Source of the DNA: CAMQVM01 sp044433365
GTDB lineage: Bacteria; Bacteroidota; Bacteroidia; Bacteroidales; Rikenellaceae
Length of the DNA stretch: 8,315 bases
NCBI GenBank assembly: GCA_044433365.1
Contig: JAWXTR010000114.1
Span: forward strand, 1 to 8,315
Reading direction: 5' to 3'
Below, in pieces: positions 1-6,361 of the stretch (position 1 is the stretch's first letter; every line of letters starts with the position of its first letter). The notes beneath the pieces were generated by a model, which did not search any database, had not been told where the DNA came from, and saw only the letters and a list, made by a program, of their open reading frames with translations. The translations under genes and the position numbers were made by a program.

Positions 1-94
1 GGGTGGAGTTACCCTCTAAATCGGCATTACTACATGCCATAATACCCATAGCAACAGATAGCATGAGTATGAAATATTTGAAAAAATTCTTCAT
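1..94 (-). CDS. Lipoprotein, N-terminal fragment (runs off window edge)
   Basis: Reading the minus strand from an ATG at 94-92 gives 31 codons with no stop before the window edge, so only the N-terminus is present. It starts MKNFFKYFILMLSVAMGIMAC: a short basic n-region, a hydrophobic stretch and then a cysteine at residue 21 in the context IMA-C, which fits a type II (lipoprotein) signal peptide, although Met at -2 is not the commonest residue. The mature protein would begin CSNADLEGNST and be lipid-anchored in the envelope. Nothing can be said about its function because the body of the gene lies outside the window. It is transcribed divergently from the DUF3810 gene. No Shine-Dalgarno motif is visible, which is normal for Bacteroidota. 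Confidence 0.7.
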   Translation of the reverse strand, partial: MKNFFKYFILMLSVAMGIMACSNADLEGNST

Positions 95-134
95 AAAAAA
101 TGTGTTAAGAGGAGTTTTTAATTATTATCAATGC

Positions 135-157
135 CAATAATTGTTTTACACTACTTA
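135..157 (-). repeat. Solo 23-bp terminal repeat of the 167-bp MITE-like family
   Basis: These 23 bases are the exact reverse complement of the first 23 bases of the 167-bp element found at 2385, 8063 and 8228, and end in CTACTTA. Beyond the 23 bp the similarity to the element fades, so this is a single terminus, not a full copy: a decayed or deleted element, an imprecise excision scar, or a host sequence resembling the end. It would lie in the 5' leader of the minus-strand lipoprotein gene. Confidence 0.75.
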
Positions 158-166
158 TATGCACTA

Positions 167-174
167 CAAAGTTA
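167..174 (-). promoter_or_regulatory. Possible -7 box for the minus-strand lipoprotein gene
   Basis: On the minus strand this reads TAACTTTG, a full match to the Bacteroidota -7 consensus TAnnTTTG. The expected TTG about 20 nt further upstream is not present (the area is an A/T run), so the match could be chance in AT-rich DNA. If real, transcription would begin near 160 and the leader would contain the solo repeat end at 135-157. Confidence 0.35.
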
Positions 175-219
175 GTAAATTTTTATAATTAAAATAAAAA
201 TAAAATTAAGATAAAATAT

Positions 220-251
220 AGTTATAAATTCTGAATTTTGAGAGCTTTTTT
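220..251 (+). repeat. Fragment of a second repeat family (matches left end of 7836-8000 element)
   Basis: This 32-bp stretch matches 7841-7872 at 29 of 32 positions with no gap, sharing AGTTATAAA, TCTG, ATTTTGAGAG and TTTTTT. The similarity stops after the T-run. At the right end of the window the same sequence forms the outer arm of a 165-bp hairpin element, so this looks like a leftover terminus of that family. The rest of the 95-359 spacer shows no coding potential. Confidence 0.6.
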
Positions 252-318
252 AGAACTATCCTATAATAATGTTCAAACAGTTGTTAAGTATATAAAGAGC
301 GATTATTTACATGATTAA

Positions 319-349
319 TTGGCTTCAAAATAGAAAATTATTATATTTG
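319..349 (+). promoter_or_regulatory. Bacteroidota-type promoter for the DUF3810 gene
   Basis: TTG at 319-321 and TATATTTG at 342-349 are separated by 20 nt and match the Bacteroidota housekeeping pattern (-33 TTG, -7 TAnnTTTG). The predicted transcript start, a few bases past 349, lies only a few bases before the ATG at 360, implying a very short or leaderless mRNA. The same boxes with the same spacer length precede the exporter operon at 1551-1581, which strengthens both calls. Confidence 0.65.
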
Positions 350-359
350 TAAAAAAAAG

Positions 360-1424
360 ATGAAAAAAGATAAGTTAAAAATAATTTTATATATAGAATT
401 TTTTCTAATAGTGTTGGCAATAGCGGTACGAACTAGGGCTGGAGAGTGGTACGCTACGACTATTTACCCTCAATTTTCCAATATTTCTACTCATTTCAAC
501 TCTATTTTCCCCTTTTCTATTGGTGATTTATTTGTGGTATGTTCGCTACTTTCTCTTATCGTTGTTCTTTTTTTAAAATTAAATTTTTGGCGAAAAGTGG
601 GCTATATTATAGCTATTTCTGCCGCAATATATATATGTTTTAGCTTTTCGTGGGGTGTAAACTACTATCGTGATTCGGTTTTTATCCGTGCAAATGTAGT
701 GCCACGAGAGTTCACTAAAGAGGAGCTAAAAGAGTATGCCTCCGATTATTTTAAGCGGTTAAATAGTCTATATTTATTGGGTTTTACAGCCGACGACTCT
801 CTTAAAAATAATTTTTTAAGAAGAGAATTTACCGATTTAGATAAGTCAAAAATATTAAGAAGTTATGATAACTTTGCTTTAGATTTTTCGCTTACAAACC
901 CCACAATTGGTGCCTATAAACCAATGATAAGCAATAGATTGATGGAAAAAGTGGGGGTTAGTGGCTATTTCAATCCATTTTTCGGTGAATACCACATCCG
1001 AAAATCACTTTTCGAGGTTTCAAAACCGTTTACTTTTGCTCATGAAGCGGCGCATAAAAGCGGTGTAACATCTGAAGATGAGGCAAATTTTATAGGTTTT
1101 ATCGCGTGTAACTCTACCGATGAGCCATTTATACGCTTTAGTGGCTATTACTCTCTAATGGGCTATATGCTCAGCTCTCTCTACGCAATGGTAGATGAAA
1201 ATGAGTATAGCCAAATTTTTCAAACTATAGATAGTCGTATAATTGAGCTATACAAATCAGAAATAGAGCATAATAGAGAGCTTTATAGCGAAACTTTAGG
1301 TAAAGCACAGAGCAAAATTTACGATATTTTTCTTAAAAGCAATAATGTCGCAGAGGGTCGAAAATCTTATGGAATGGTGGTGGGACTGTTGCTCCACTTC
1401 CAAGACTATCAAAAATTTCAGTAA
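360..1424 (+). CDS. DUF3810 family integral-membrane putative zinc metalloprotease
   Basis: The 354-residue product has three predicted membrane segments in its N-terminal third (about residues 7-23, 56-73 and 80-99), then a soluble domain of about 250 residues. That domain carries HEAAH at 228-232, followed by SEDEANF around 238-244. The HExxH motif provides two zinc ligands and the catalytic Glu229; Glu241 is a plausible third ligand. The layout and the FAHEAAHKSG and EDEANFIGFIAC blocks match the DUF3810 family, common in Bacteroidota and Firmicutes and of unestablished substrate. Length is normal for the family. The start at 360 is chosen because it gives a lysine-rich lead into the first membrane segment and sits just past a well-formed promoter. 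A strong terminator at the stop makes this a single-gene unit, separate from the exporter. Family assignment is firm; protease activity is inferred from the motif. Confidence 0.9.
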   Translation: MKKDKLKIILYIEFFLIVLAIAVRTRAGEWYATTIYPQFSNISTHFNSIFPFSIGDLFVVCSLLSLIVVLFLKLNFWRKVGYIIAISAAIYICFSFSWGVNYYRDSVFIRANVVPREFTKEELKEYASDYFKRLNSLYLLGFTADDSLKNNFLRREFTDLDKSKILRSYDNFALDFSLTNPTIGAYKPMISNRLMEKVGVSGYFNPFFGEYHIRKSLFEVSKPFTFAHEAAHKSGVTSEDEANFIGFIACNSTDEPFIRFSGYYSLMGYMLSSLYAMVDENEYSQIFQTIDSRIIELYKSEIEHNRELYSETLGKAQSKIYDIFLKSNNVAEGRKSYGMVVGLLLHFQDYQKFQ

Positions 1425-1465
1425 AAAAAGAGTTTTTAAAAAATATTTTTTAAAAACTCTTTTTT
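1424..1465. terminator. 42-bp perfect palindrome, bidirectional-type intrinsic terminator
   Basis: The palindrome is symmetric about 1444/1445 with no mismatch. It has a GAG/CTC step inside runs of A and T, starts on the last base of the DUF3810 stop codon and ends in six T on the plus strand. By symmetry the opposite strand also ends in a T-run, so it could stop transcription from either side. The stem is long but AT-rich. Confidence 0.75.
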
Positions 1466-1497
1466 GTTGAAAATCAAATAAATAGTAATATAAAATG

Positions 1498-1527
1498 AAA
1501 TTATCTGTTGTATATAACAGATAATTT
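1498..1527. promoter_or_regulatory. 12-bp-arm inverted repeat upstream of the exporter promoter
   Basis: Perfect 12-bp arms (AAATTATCTGTT and AACAGATAATTT) surround GTATAT, whose centre also pairs, so 28 of 30 bases are symmetric. The right arm runs into TTTTTT at 1525-1530, so it could be a second terminator. It ends 23 bp before the TTG box at 1551, so it could equally be a dyad operator for a dimeric regulator. No regulator gene lies in the window to link it to. Confidence 0.55.
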
Positions 1528-1550
1528 TTTGAATATTTTGCTAGTATGTA

Positions 1551-1581
1551 TTGCATAGTAATAAAATAATACATATATTTG
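1551..1581 (+). promoter_or_regulatory. Bacteroidota-type promoter for the exporter operon
   Basis: TTG at 1551-1553 and TATATTTG at 1574-1581 are spaced by exactly 20 nt, matching the -33/-7 Bacteroidota consensus. Transcription would begin near 1588, leaving a leader of about 70 nt before the ATPase start at 1658. No comparably good promoter was found ahead of permease 1, permease 2, the adaptor or the TolC gene, so this is the likely promoter for the whole set. Confidence 0.7.
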
Positions 1582-1657
1582 CAAAGTAAGAATATTTAAT
1601 CGGCTTAAATAGTTGCAATATCTACTGATTAGTCTTTACCACAAAATTTTTATAATT

Positions 1658-2341
1658 ATGATAAATATTGAAAACATACACAAAACCTACAATAACGGTG
1701 CTTTGCTGCATGTATTAAAGGGTGTTTCGATGAATATCGAAAAGGGTGAGTTGGTGTCGATAATGGGTGCTTCGGGTTCTGGTAAATCTACTCTTCTCAA
1801 TATTTTAGGAATTTTGGATAGCTACGATAGCGGGAAATACTATTTGGCTGGAAAATTAATCGACAATCCGTCGGAAAAGGAGGCTGCAGCCTATCGTAAC
1901 CGAATGATTGGTTTTATCTTCCAATCTTTCAATCTTATAAACTATAAAAATGCGATGGAGAATGTGGCTTTGCCGCTCTACTATCAGGGAGTTTCTCGAA
2001 AGAAGCGTAACTTGATGGCGATGGAGTATCTGGATGTTTTGGGTTTAAAGGATTGGGCTTTGCATATGCCAAACGAGATGTCGGGCGGACAGAAACAGAG
2101 GGTTGCCATTGCTAGATCGCTTATTACAAAGCCCGATATTATTTTGGGTGATGAGCCTACAGGTGCATTAGATAGTGTTAACACACTTGAGGTTATGAAG
2201 CTACTTAGAGAGGTAAACCTAACTGGTATGACAATGATACTTGTAACTCACGAACGTGAAATTGCTGAGCAAACCGACCGAATTATTAATTTTAAGGATG
2301 GGGTGATTGACTCCGTTGAGTCAATGCAAAATGCAAAATGA
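1658..2341 (+). CDS. ABC transporter ATPase, MacB/LolD-type
   Basis: The 227-residue protein has all nucleotide-binding-domain motifs: Walker A GASGSGKST (37-45), Q-loop Gln89 in FIFQSFNL, signature SGGQKQ (142-147), Walker B IILGDE (161-166), D-loop GALD (169-172) and H-loop His198. Sequence and length match the MacB/LolD/FtsE group, which powers FtsX-type permeases from the cytoplasmic side of the inner membrane. In proteobacterial MacB this domain is fused to the permease; here it is separate. ATG 1658 is the start because MINIENIHKTYNNG is the usual family N-terminus; an in-frame TTG at 1613 would add 15 unrelated residues. The final residues MQNAK and the stop are encoded by a heptanucleotide repeat array, so the natural C-terminus may have been altered. 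A 263-bp gap with a MITE-like element separates it from its permeases. Confidence 0.93.
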   Translation: MINIENIHKTYNNGALLHVLKGVSMNIEKGELVSIMGASGSGKSTLLNILGILDSYDSGKYYLAGKLIDNPSEKEAAAYRNRMIGFIFQSFNLINYKNAMENVALPLYYQGVSRKKRNLMAMEYLDVLGLKDWALHMPNEMSGGQKQRVAIARSLITKPDIILGDEPTGALDSVNTLEVMKLLREVNLTGMTMILVTHEREIAEQTDRIINFKDGVIDSVESMQNAK

Positions 2342-2372
2342 ATAATTCATAATTCATAATGCATAATGCATA
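2324..2372 (+). repeat. Heptanucleotide tandem array, 7 units, overlapping ATPase 3' end
   Basis: Seven consecutive 7-bp units read ATGCAAA, ATGCAAA, ATGAATA, ATTCATA, ATTCATA, ATGCATA, ATGCATA, followed by a degenerate unit. The first two and part of the third encode the last ATPase codons and its TGA stop. Because the unit is not a multiple of three, gain or loss of one in the coding part changes the C-terminal tail. The ATTCATA unit is the reverse complement of a cyclic form of the AATTATG unit at 2561-2600. Confidence 0.8.
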
Positions 2373-2384
2373 ATTACAGTGTAT

Positions 2385-2551
2385 TAAGTAGTGTAAAACA
2401 ATTATTGCCATATTCTTAATAGCACTCTTGGAGCGATATTTTTCACTATTAAATCTCAATATAGAACCACTATATTTTCGATTCAATAGCAAAAAATCTC
2501 ATCTCCAATAGCACTATTAAAAATACACCAATAATTATTTTACCCTACTTA
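2385..2551 (+). mobile_element. 167-bp MITE-like palindromic element, copy 1
   Basis: This element begins TAAGTAGTGTAAAACA and ends in a near-complement closing with CTACTTA; the outer 23 bp of the ends differ at two positions. The inverted repeat covers nearly the whole element: by hand alignment 40 of the outer 50 bases of each arm match, pairing continues inward with small gaps, and the fold closes on ATATAG-AACCA-CTATAT. It has no ORF, so any movement would need a transposase in trans. All 167 bases are identical to the copy at 8063-8229. TA at each boundary suggests IS630/mariner-type TA targeting. It lies between the ATPase and permease 1, where an RNA copy could form a long hairpin acting as terminator, RNase III substrate or stabiliser. 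Confidence 0.8.
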
Positions 2552-2560
2552 GAACTCCGC

Positions 2561-2600
2561 AATTACGAATTACGAATTATGAATTATGAATTACGAATTA
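2561..2600 (-). repeat. Heptanucleotide tandem array in opposite orientation, ending at the permease 1 start
   Basis: Five full 7-bp units (AATTACG, AATTACG, AATTATG, AATTATG, AATTACG) plus a partial AATTA run directly into AATTATG at 2601-2607, whose last three bases are the permease 1 start codon. Read on the minus strand the unit is a cyclic form of that in the 2324-2372 array, so the two arrays form an inverted pair around the MITE-like element. Copy-number change would alter the leader length of permease 1, not its frame. Confidence 0.8.
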
Positions 2601-2604
2601 AATT

Positions 2605-3879
2605 ATGAAAGAGCTAATAAACGAAATACTATCCTCGATAAGGCACAATAAGCTGCGCACTGCGCTAACTGGGTTTTCAGTGGCATGGGGTATTTTTCTG
2701 TTAATGATACTTTTAGGTTCGGGGAATGGGCTGCAAAATGGTGTTTTAGAGAATTTTGGCAATGTAAATATCAACACTATAAATATAAATGCAGGCTACA
2801 CTTCGCTTCCATACGGAGGATACGAAAAGGGTCGTAAATTGAGGCTTTTTTTGGAAGATGCCGACTTTTTGGTAAAAAATCTTGATAATGTTGTCGATTA
2901 TTCCGCCACAATTTATGGTAGTTCAACCCCAGTAAATAGAAAAGAGAATAGCGTTAACGGTTTTACAAGAGGAGTGACTCCCAATTTTAGCGAAATAGAA
3001 GATATTGAGATTTTGGAGGGACGAAATTTTTCTTCTGCTGATATGAAATCTAGCAGAAAAGTTGTGATTATTAACCAATATACAGCCGACCTATTTTTCG
3101 CAAAAAATGAGAGTGCAATCGGTCAAAATCTAACAATTGGAGGGCTTAACTATAAGGTTGTGGGCATTGCAAAGCTAAAATATAGTAGCGATAATGTTCT
3201 TTTATACGTTCCAATCACAACTTTCAATACTCTTTACCGCACCCAAGCCGAAAATGGTATTGGTTCTCTGAAATTGGTGGTCGAGGGAGTCTACAGCTTA
3301 GAAGAGAATGAGGCTTTAGAGCGAAAAATTAAAAATCTGCTTGCCGACCGTCTCCATTTTGATAAAGCAGACCGCTCAGGTATCTACACCTACAGCTCAA
3401 TTGAGGGATATTTAGAGATTCAAAAGATATTTTTGTATATTAAACTATTTTTGTGGATTATTGGCTCTGGCACTTTGACTATCGGTATTATCGGTGTCTC
3501 TAACATTATGATTGTCACAGTAAAAGAGCGTACTTTTGAGTTTGGAATACGCAAATCTATGGGGGCAACACCCAAGTCGCTTGTGCGCCTAGTGCTGATT
3601 GAGGCGGTGGCTATTACTACAGTTTTTGGGTATATAGGGCTACTACTTGGCTCGCTTGCTGTTGGTGCTGTTGGCGATATTGTTGCGATGTTTATGGTTG
3701 ATATGCCTAAAAATGAGATGCTTGGCAATATTGAGCTATTTAAAGACCCTTATGTCGATATGACTACCGCAATAATTGCAACCGTAGTACTAATCATAGC
3801 AGGTATCATAGCTGGTTATATCCCAGCTCGTAGAGCCTCTCGATTAAAAACCATTGATGCAATGCGTTATAATAAATAG
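2605..3879 (+). CDS. FtsX/MacB-type ABC permease 1
   Basis: The 424-residue protein has the classic MacB fold order. A cytoplasmic start (RHNKLRTALTGFSVAWG) leads into TM1 at about 17-40, then a large periplasmic domain of about 230 residues (MacB_PCD type), TM2 about 275-304, the cytoplasmic motif KERTFEFGIRKSMGATP (307-323) that follows TM2 in FtsX permeases, TM3 about 326-356 and TM4 about 387-409, with a C-terminal ARRASRLKTIDAMRY. It carries no ATPase domain and would pair with the ATPase encoded upstream. It is related to but clearly different from permease 2, which suggests a heterodimer in place of the MacB homodimer. Its start codon sits at the end of a heptamer array with no evident promoter or Shine-Dalgarno, so expression probably depends on read-through past the hairpin element at 2385-2551. 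Confidence 0.92.
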   Translation: MKELINEILSSIRHNKLRTALTGFSVAWGIFLLMILLGSGNGLQNGVLENFGNVNINTININAGYTSLPYGGYEKGRKLRLFLEDADFLVKNLDNVVDYSATIYGSSTPVNRKENSVNGFTRGVTPNFSEIEDIEILEGRNFSSADMKSSRKVVIINQYTADLFFAKNESAIGQNLTIGGLNYKVVGIAKLKYSSDNVLLYVPITTFNTLYRTQAENGIGSLKLVVEGVYSLEENEALERKIKNLLADRLHFDKADRSGIYTYSSIEGYLEIQKIFLYIKLFLWIIGSGTLTIGIIGVSNIMIVTVKERTFEFGIRKSMGATPKSLVRLVLIEAVAITTVFGYIGLLLGSLAVGAVGDIVAMFMVDMPKNEMLGNIELFKDPYVDMTTAIIATVVLIIAGIIAGYIPARRASRLKTIDAMRYNK

Positions 3880-3911
3880 TGTGTTTTATAACATTTCAAA
3901 AAAATAAAGAG

Positions 3912-5138
3912 ATGAAAATATTCGATACAGATCGTTATGAGGAGATATGGAGCACGCTATCACGCAATAAAGCACGAAGTTTTATTACAGCGATAGGTGT
4001 ATTCGGAGCAGTCACTTTACTGGTGGTGATGCTAAGCGTAGGTTATGGCTTTAAAGATATAATTATGGATATTGGTAGTGGTGTTAGCAATGTCTCGATG
4101 ATAAATGTAGAAAAAACCTCTATCCCCTATAAGGGCAATAGCAAAGGGCGTACATGGTTCCCAACTTTCGCTCAGGTTTCCGACCTTAACGATAGGGTTA
4201 TGGGGGTCAAAGTTGCCGCTTACGATATACATGCTGGGAATAAAGAGGTGGTTTACGGTGAAAAATCTACCAATAATTTTCAAATTCTGGGTGCTCTCCC
4301 ATCTTCTACCGAAATTTCACCTGTAGATATAGTTTATGGACGATATATCAATGAGTTAGATGTTCTACGCTCTCGTCGAGTATGTGTTTTAAGTGAAAAT
4401 AGCTACCAAATACTCTTTGATGAGGGTGTCGACCCTGTTGGTGAGCAGGTGCTTATCGGCTCAAGTCATTTTTTGGTGGTGGGGGTGACTAAACCAAGTA
4501 GTAAGAGTATGTTTTACAACCATTATGCTATAACAATACCTTCATCTACAGCAAAAAAACAGTATAATATAGCCGATAGGGTGTGGTATTTTAGCCTACT
4601 TGCTGACGATAATGCCGATATTGAGCAGGTTCAACAGGATGTAAAGGAGCGACTTTATGCTCTTAACGAAATTTCACCAGATGATAATAAGGCGATTAGT
4701 ATGTTTAATATGTCCGACCTATTTGTCTTGTACAACAACCTTTTTTTGGGTATTGAAATTCTGATTTGGGGTGTTGGGTTGGGCACTTTATTAGCCGGAG
4801 TTGTGGGTGTGTCGAATATTATGTTGATAGTGGTAAAGGAGCGAACGCAAGAGATTGGTATTCGTAGGGCTATCGGTGCTACACCTTGTGATATTATCTC
4901 TCAGATTATGGCGGAGAGCTTCGTGCTGACCTTTATAACTGGAGTTTTGGCACTTGCCTTTAGTGTCGCACTACTTTCGATAGTTAGCGATGCAGCTGAT
5001 GAGCCACGAATTATGGTAACGATGAATATTGCTATGATTTCGGTCGGAATAGTGCTCGTTAGCAGTGTTTTGGCAGGCATTATTCCAGCCTCGAGAGCTA
5101 TTCGTATTAAGGCGGTGGATGCAATTCGAGAAGAGTAA
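3912..5138 (+). CDS. FtsX/MacB-type ABC permease 2
   Basis: The 408-residue protein is a second FtsX-family permease with the same topology as permease 1: SRNKARSFITAIGVFGAV entering TM1 (about 21-44), a periplasmic domain of about 230 residues, TM2 about 277-305, KERTQEIGIRRAIGATP (309-325), TM3 about 330-358, TM4 about 371-395 and a C-terminal ASRAIRIKAVDAIREE. The start is taken as ATG 3912 because MKIFDTDRYEEIW is the normal opening for this family in Bacteroidota. An in-frame GTG at 3879 would overlap the permease 1 stop and add 11 atypical residues. The 32-bp spacing implies co-transcription. It probably forms the membrane heterodimer with permease 1, contacting the ATPase below and the MacA-like adaptor above. 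Both permeases keep the motif after TM2, so neither looks degenerate. Confidence 0.92.
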   Translation: MKIFDTDRYEEIWSTLSRNKARSFITAIGVFGAVTLLVVMLSVGYGFKDIIMDIGSGVSNVSMINVEKTSIPYKGNSKGRTWFPTFAQVSDLNDRVMGVKVAAYDIHAGNKEVVYGEKSTNNFQILGALPSSTEISPVDIVYGRYINELDVLRSRRVCVLSENSYQILFDEGVDPVGEQVLIGSSHFLVVGVTKPSSKSMFYNHYAITIPSSTAKKQYNIADRVWYFSLLADDNADIEQVQQDVKERLYALNEISPDDNKAISMFNMSDLFVLYNNLFLGIEILIWGVGLGTLLAGVVGVSNIMLIVVKERTQEIGIRRAIGATPCDIISQIMAESFVLTFITGVLALAFSVALLSIVSDAADEPRIMVTMNIAMISVGIVLVSSVLAGIIPASRAIRIKAVDAIREE

Positions 5139-5166
5139 ATAAATTATAAATGATAAATTATTAATG
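5139..5166 (+). repeat. Short degenerate heptanucleotide array
   Basis: Immediately after the permease 2 stop come four 7-bp units: ATAAATT, ATAAATG, ATAAATT and ATTAATG. Length and composition resemble the arrays around the MITE-like copy at 2385-2551. The remaining 48 bp before the adaptor gene show no convincing promoter. Confidence 0.5.
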
Positions 5167-5214
5167 ATTTGGTTTGATGAACTCCCCTGCAAAAAATAAT
5201 TAAAACAAAAAAAT

Positions 5215-6354
5215 ATGAAAAAGTTTTTTAAAATCTTAGCGGTTGTGCTGTTTGTACTAATTTTTATGGGTACTATCGGCTACCTTTGGAAAAATTCGCA
5301 GCCAGCAGTTGTCACCTACAACACTCTGGAGGCACGCACCGATACAATTATCAACACGACCATCGCAACAGGTAATATCTCACCACGTGATGAGGTGCTT
5401 ATTAAACCGCAAATTTCGGGGATTATCTCAAAAATATCGTGTCAGGCGGGGCAGATGGTAAAAGCAGGTGATATTCTTGCCACAATTAAGGTTATACCAG
5501 AGATGGGGCAGCTTAGCAATGCCGAATCATCGGTAAAAATGGCTCAAATATCGCTTGAAAAGGCAGAACGCAACTACAACCGTGTAAAGGCTCTTTACGA
5601 AAAAGGAGTATCTACTCTCGAAGAGTTTGAGGAGGTGGAAAACGCTAAATTACAAGCCATCGAGCAGTTGCAAAGCTCAAAAAATAGCCTAGAAATTATA
5701 GAAAAAGGTATTCTTAGTAGCTCAGCGAAAGTAAGTAACACACAGGTGAGAGCCACTGTTACGGGTATGGTGCTAGATGTACCAGTAAAAGTTGGTAACT
5801 CGGTAATTATGTCGAACACTTTCAACGATGGTACCACTATCGCTTCGATTGCCGATCTTAACGATATGCAGTTTGTGGGAAATATAGACGAGACCGAAAT
5901 TGGCAAAATCAAAGAAAACGATAGGGCAAAAATCACAATTGGTGCCTTGAGCGATGTAGAGCTTATTGCCGATATTGAGTATATCTCGCCAAAAGCATCG
6001 GAAGAGAGTGGAGTAGTGGTTTTTGAGATAAAAGCTGCTGTTAATATTCCCGATTCTCTATTTATACGTGCAGGTTATAGCGCAAATGCAGAGATTATTA
6101 CCGATAAGCGTGAGGGAGTCGTTACGCTTCCAGAGAGCTCTATTATATTTAAAAGTGATAGCACTTTTGTAGATGTTTTAACCTCTGATATTCGAGATGA
6201 GGCAAACCAAATTTTTGAAAAACGTACCGTTTCGCTTGGACTTTCGAATGGTGTGGATGTAGAGATTTTGTCGGGTATTGAGGTTGGTGATATGGTTAAA
6301 GGTACTGTAAAAAGTGATGGCAAGAAAGCATCGGTTAGTGTAGAGGTTAAATAG
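5215..6354 (+). CDS. MacA-like periplasmic adaptor (HlyD/RND membrane-fusion family)
   Basis: The 379-residue product has an N-terminal membrane anchor (about 5-25) and the mirrored domain order of membrane-fusion proteins. The first half of a lipoyl-like domain is at about 56-92 (with GQMVKAGDIL at 79-88), an alpha-hairpin coiled coil at about 97-166, the second lipoyl half at about 174-212 (ATVTGMVLDVPVKVG), a beta-barrel at about 216-297 and a membrane-proximal domain at about 300-366 ending LSGIEVGDMVKG. In MacAB-TolC such a protein forms a hexameric periplasmic tube joining the permease to the outer-membrane channel and stimulating the ATPase. The short coiled coil fits MacA better than HlyD. 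It lies 76 bp after permease 2 and 7 bp before the TolC gene, consistent with one operon. The start MKKFFKILAVV is unambiguous. Confidence 0.92.
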   Translation: MKKFFKILAVVLFVLIFMGTIGYLWKNSQPAVVTYNTLEARTDTIINTTIATGNISPRDEVLIKPQISGIISKISCQAGQMVKAGDILATIKVIPEMGQLSNAESSVKMAQISLEKAERNYNRVKALYEKGVSTLEEFEEVENAKLQAIEQLQSSKNSLEIIEKGILSSSAKVSNTQVRATVTGMVLDVPVKVGNSVIMSNTFNDGTTIASIADLNDMQFVGNIDETEIGKIKENDRAKITIGALSDVELIADIEYISPKASEESGVVVFEIKAAVNIPDSLFIRAGYSANAEIITDKREGVVTLPESSIIFKSDSTFVDVLTSDIRDEANQIFEKRTVSLGLSNGVDVEILSGIEVGDMVKGTVKSDGKKASVSVEVK

Positions 6355-6361
6355 TTGGGTT

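Noticed and set aside
1296..1574. 92-codon open frame on the minus strand
   Set aside because: It runs antisense through the 3' end of DUF3810 and the terminator palindrome, with low-complexity Phe/Tyr/Leu-rich sequence and no family features; a shadow frame.
1613..1657. Upstream TTG start for the ATPase
   Set aside because: It would add 15 residues unlike the family N-terminus; ATG 1658 gives the standard MINIENIHKTY start.
2292..2492. 66-codon minus-strand frame across the heptamer array and MITE-like element
   Set aside because: Its sequence is simply translated repeat DNA; no start signal, no recognisable protein, and the element's other copies are not in a coding context.
3879..3911. 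GTG start for permease 2 overlapping the permease 1 stop
   Set aside because: The 11 extra residues are atypical; ATG 3912 matches the usual family start and follows an A-rich leader normal for Bacteroidota.
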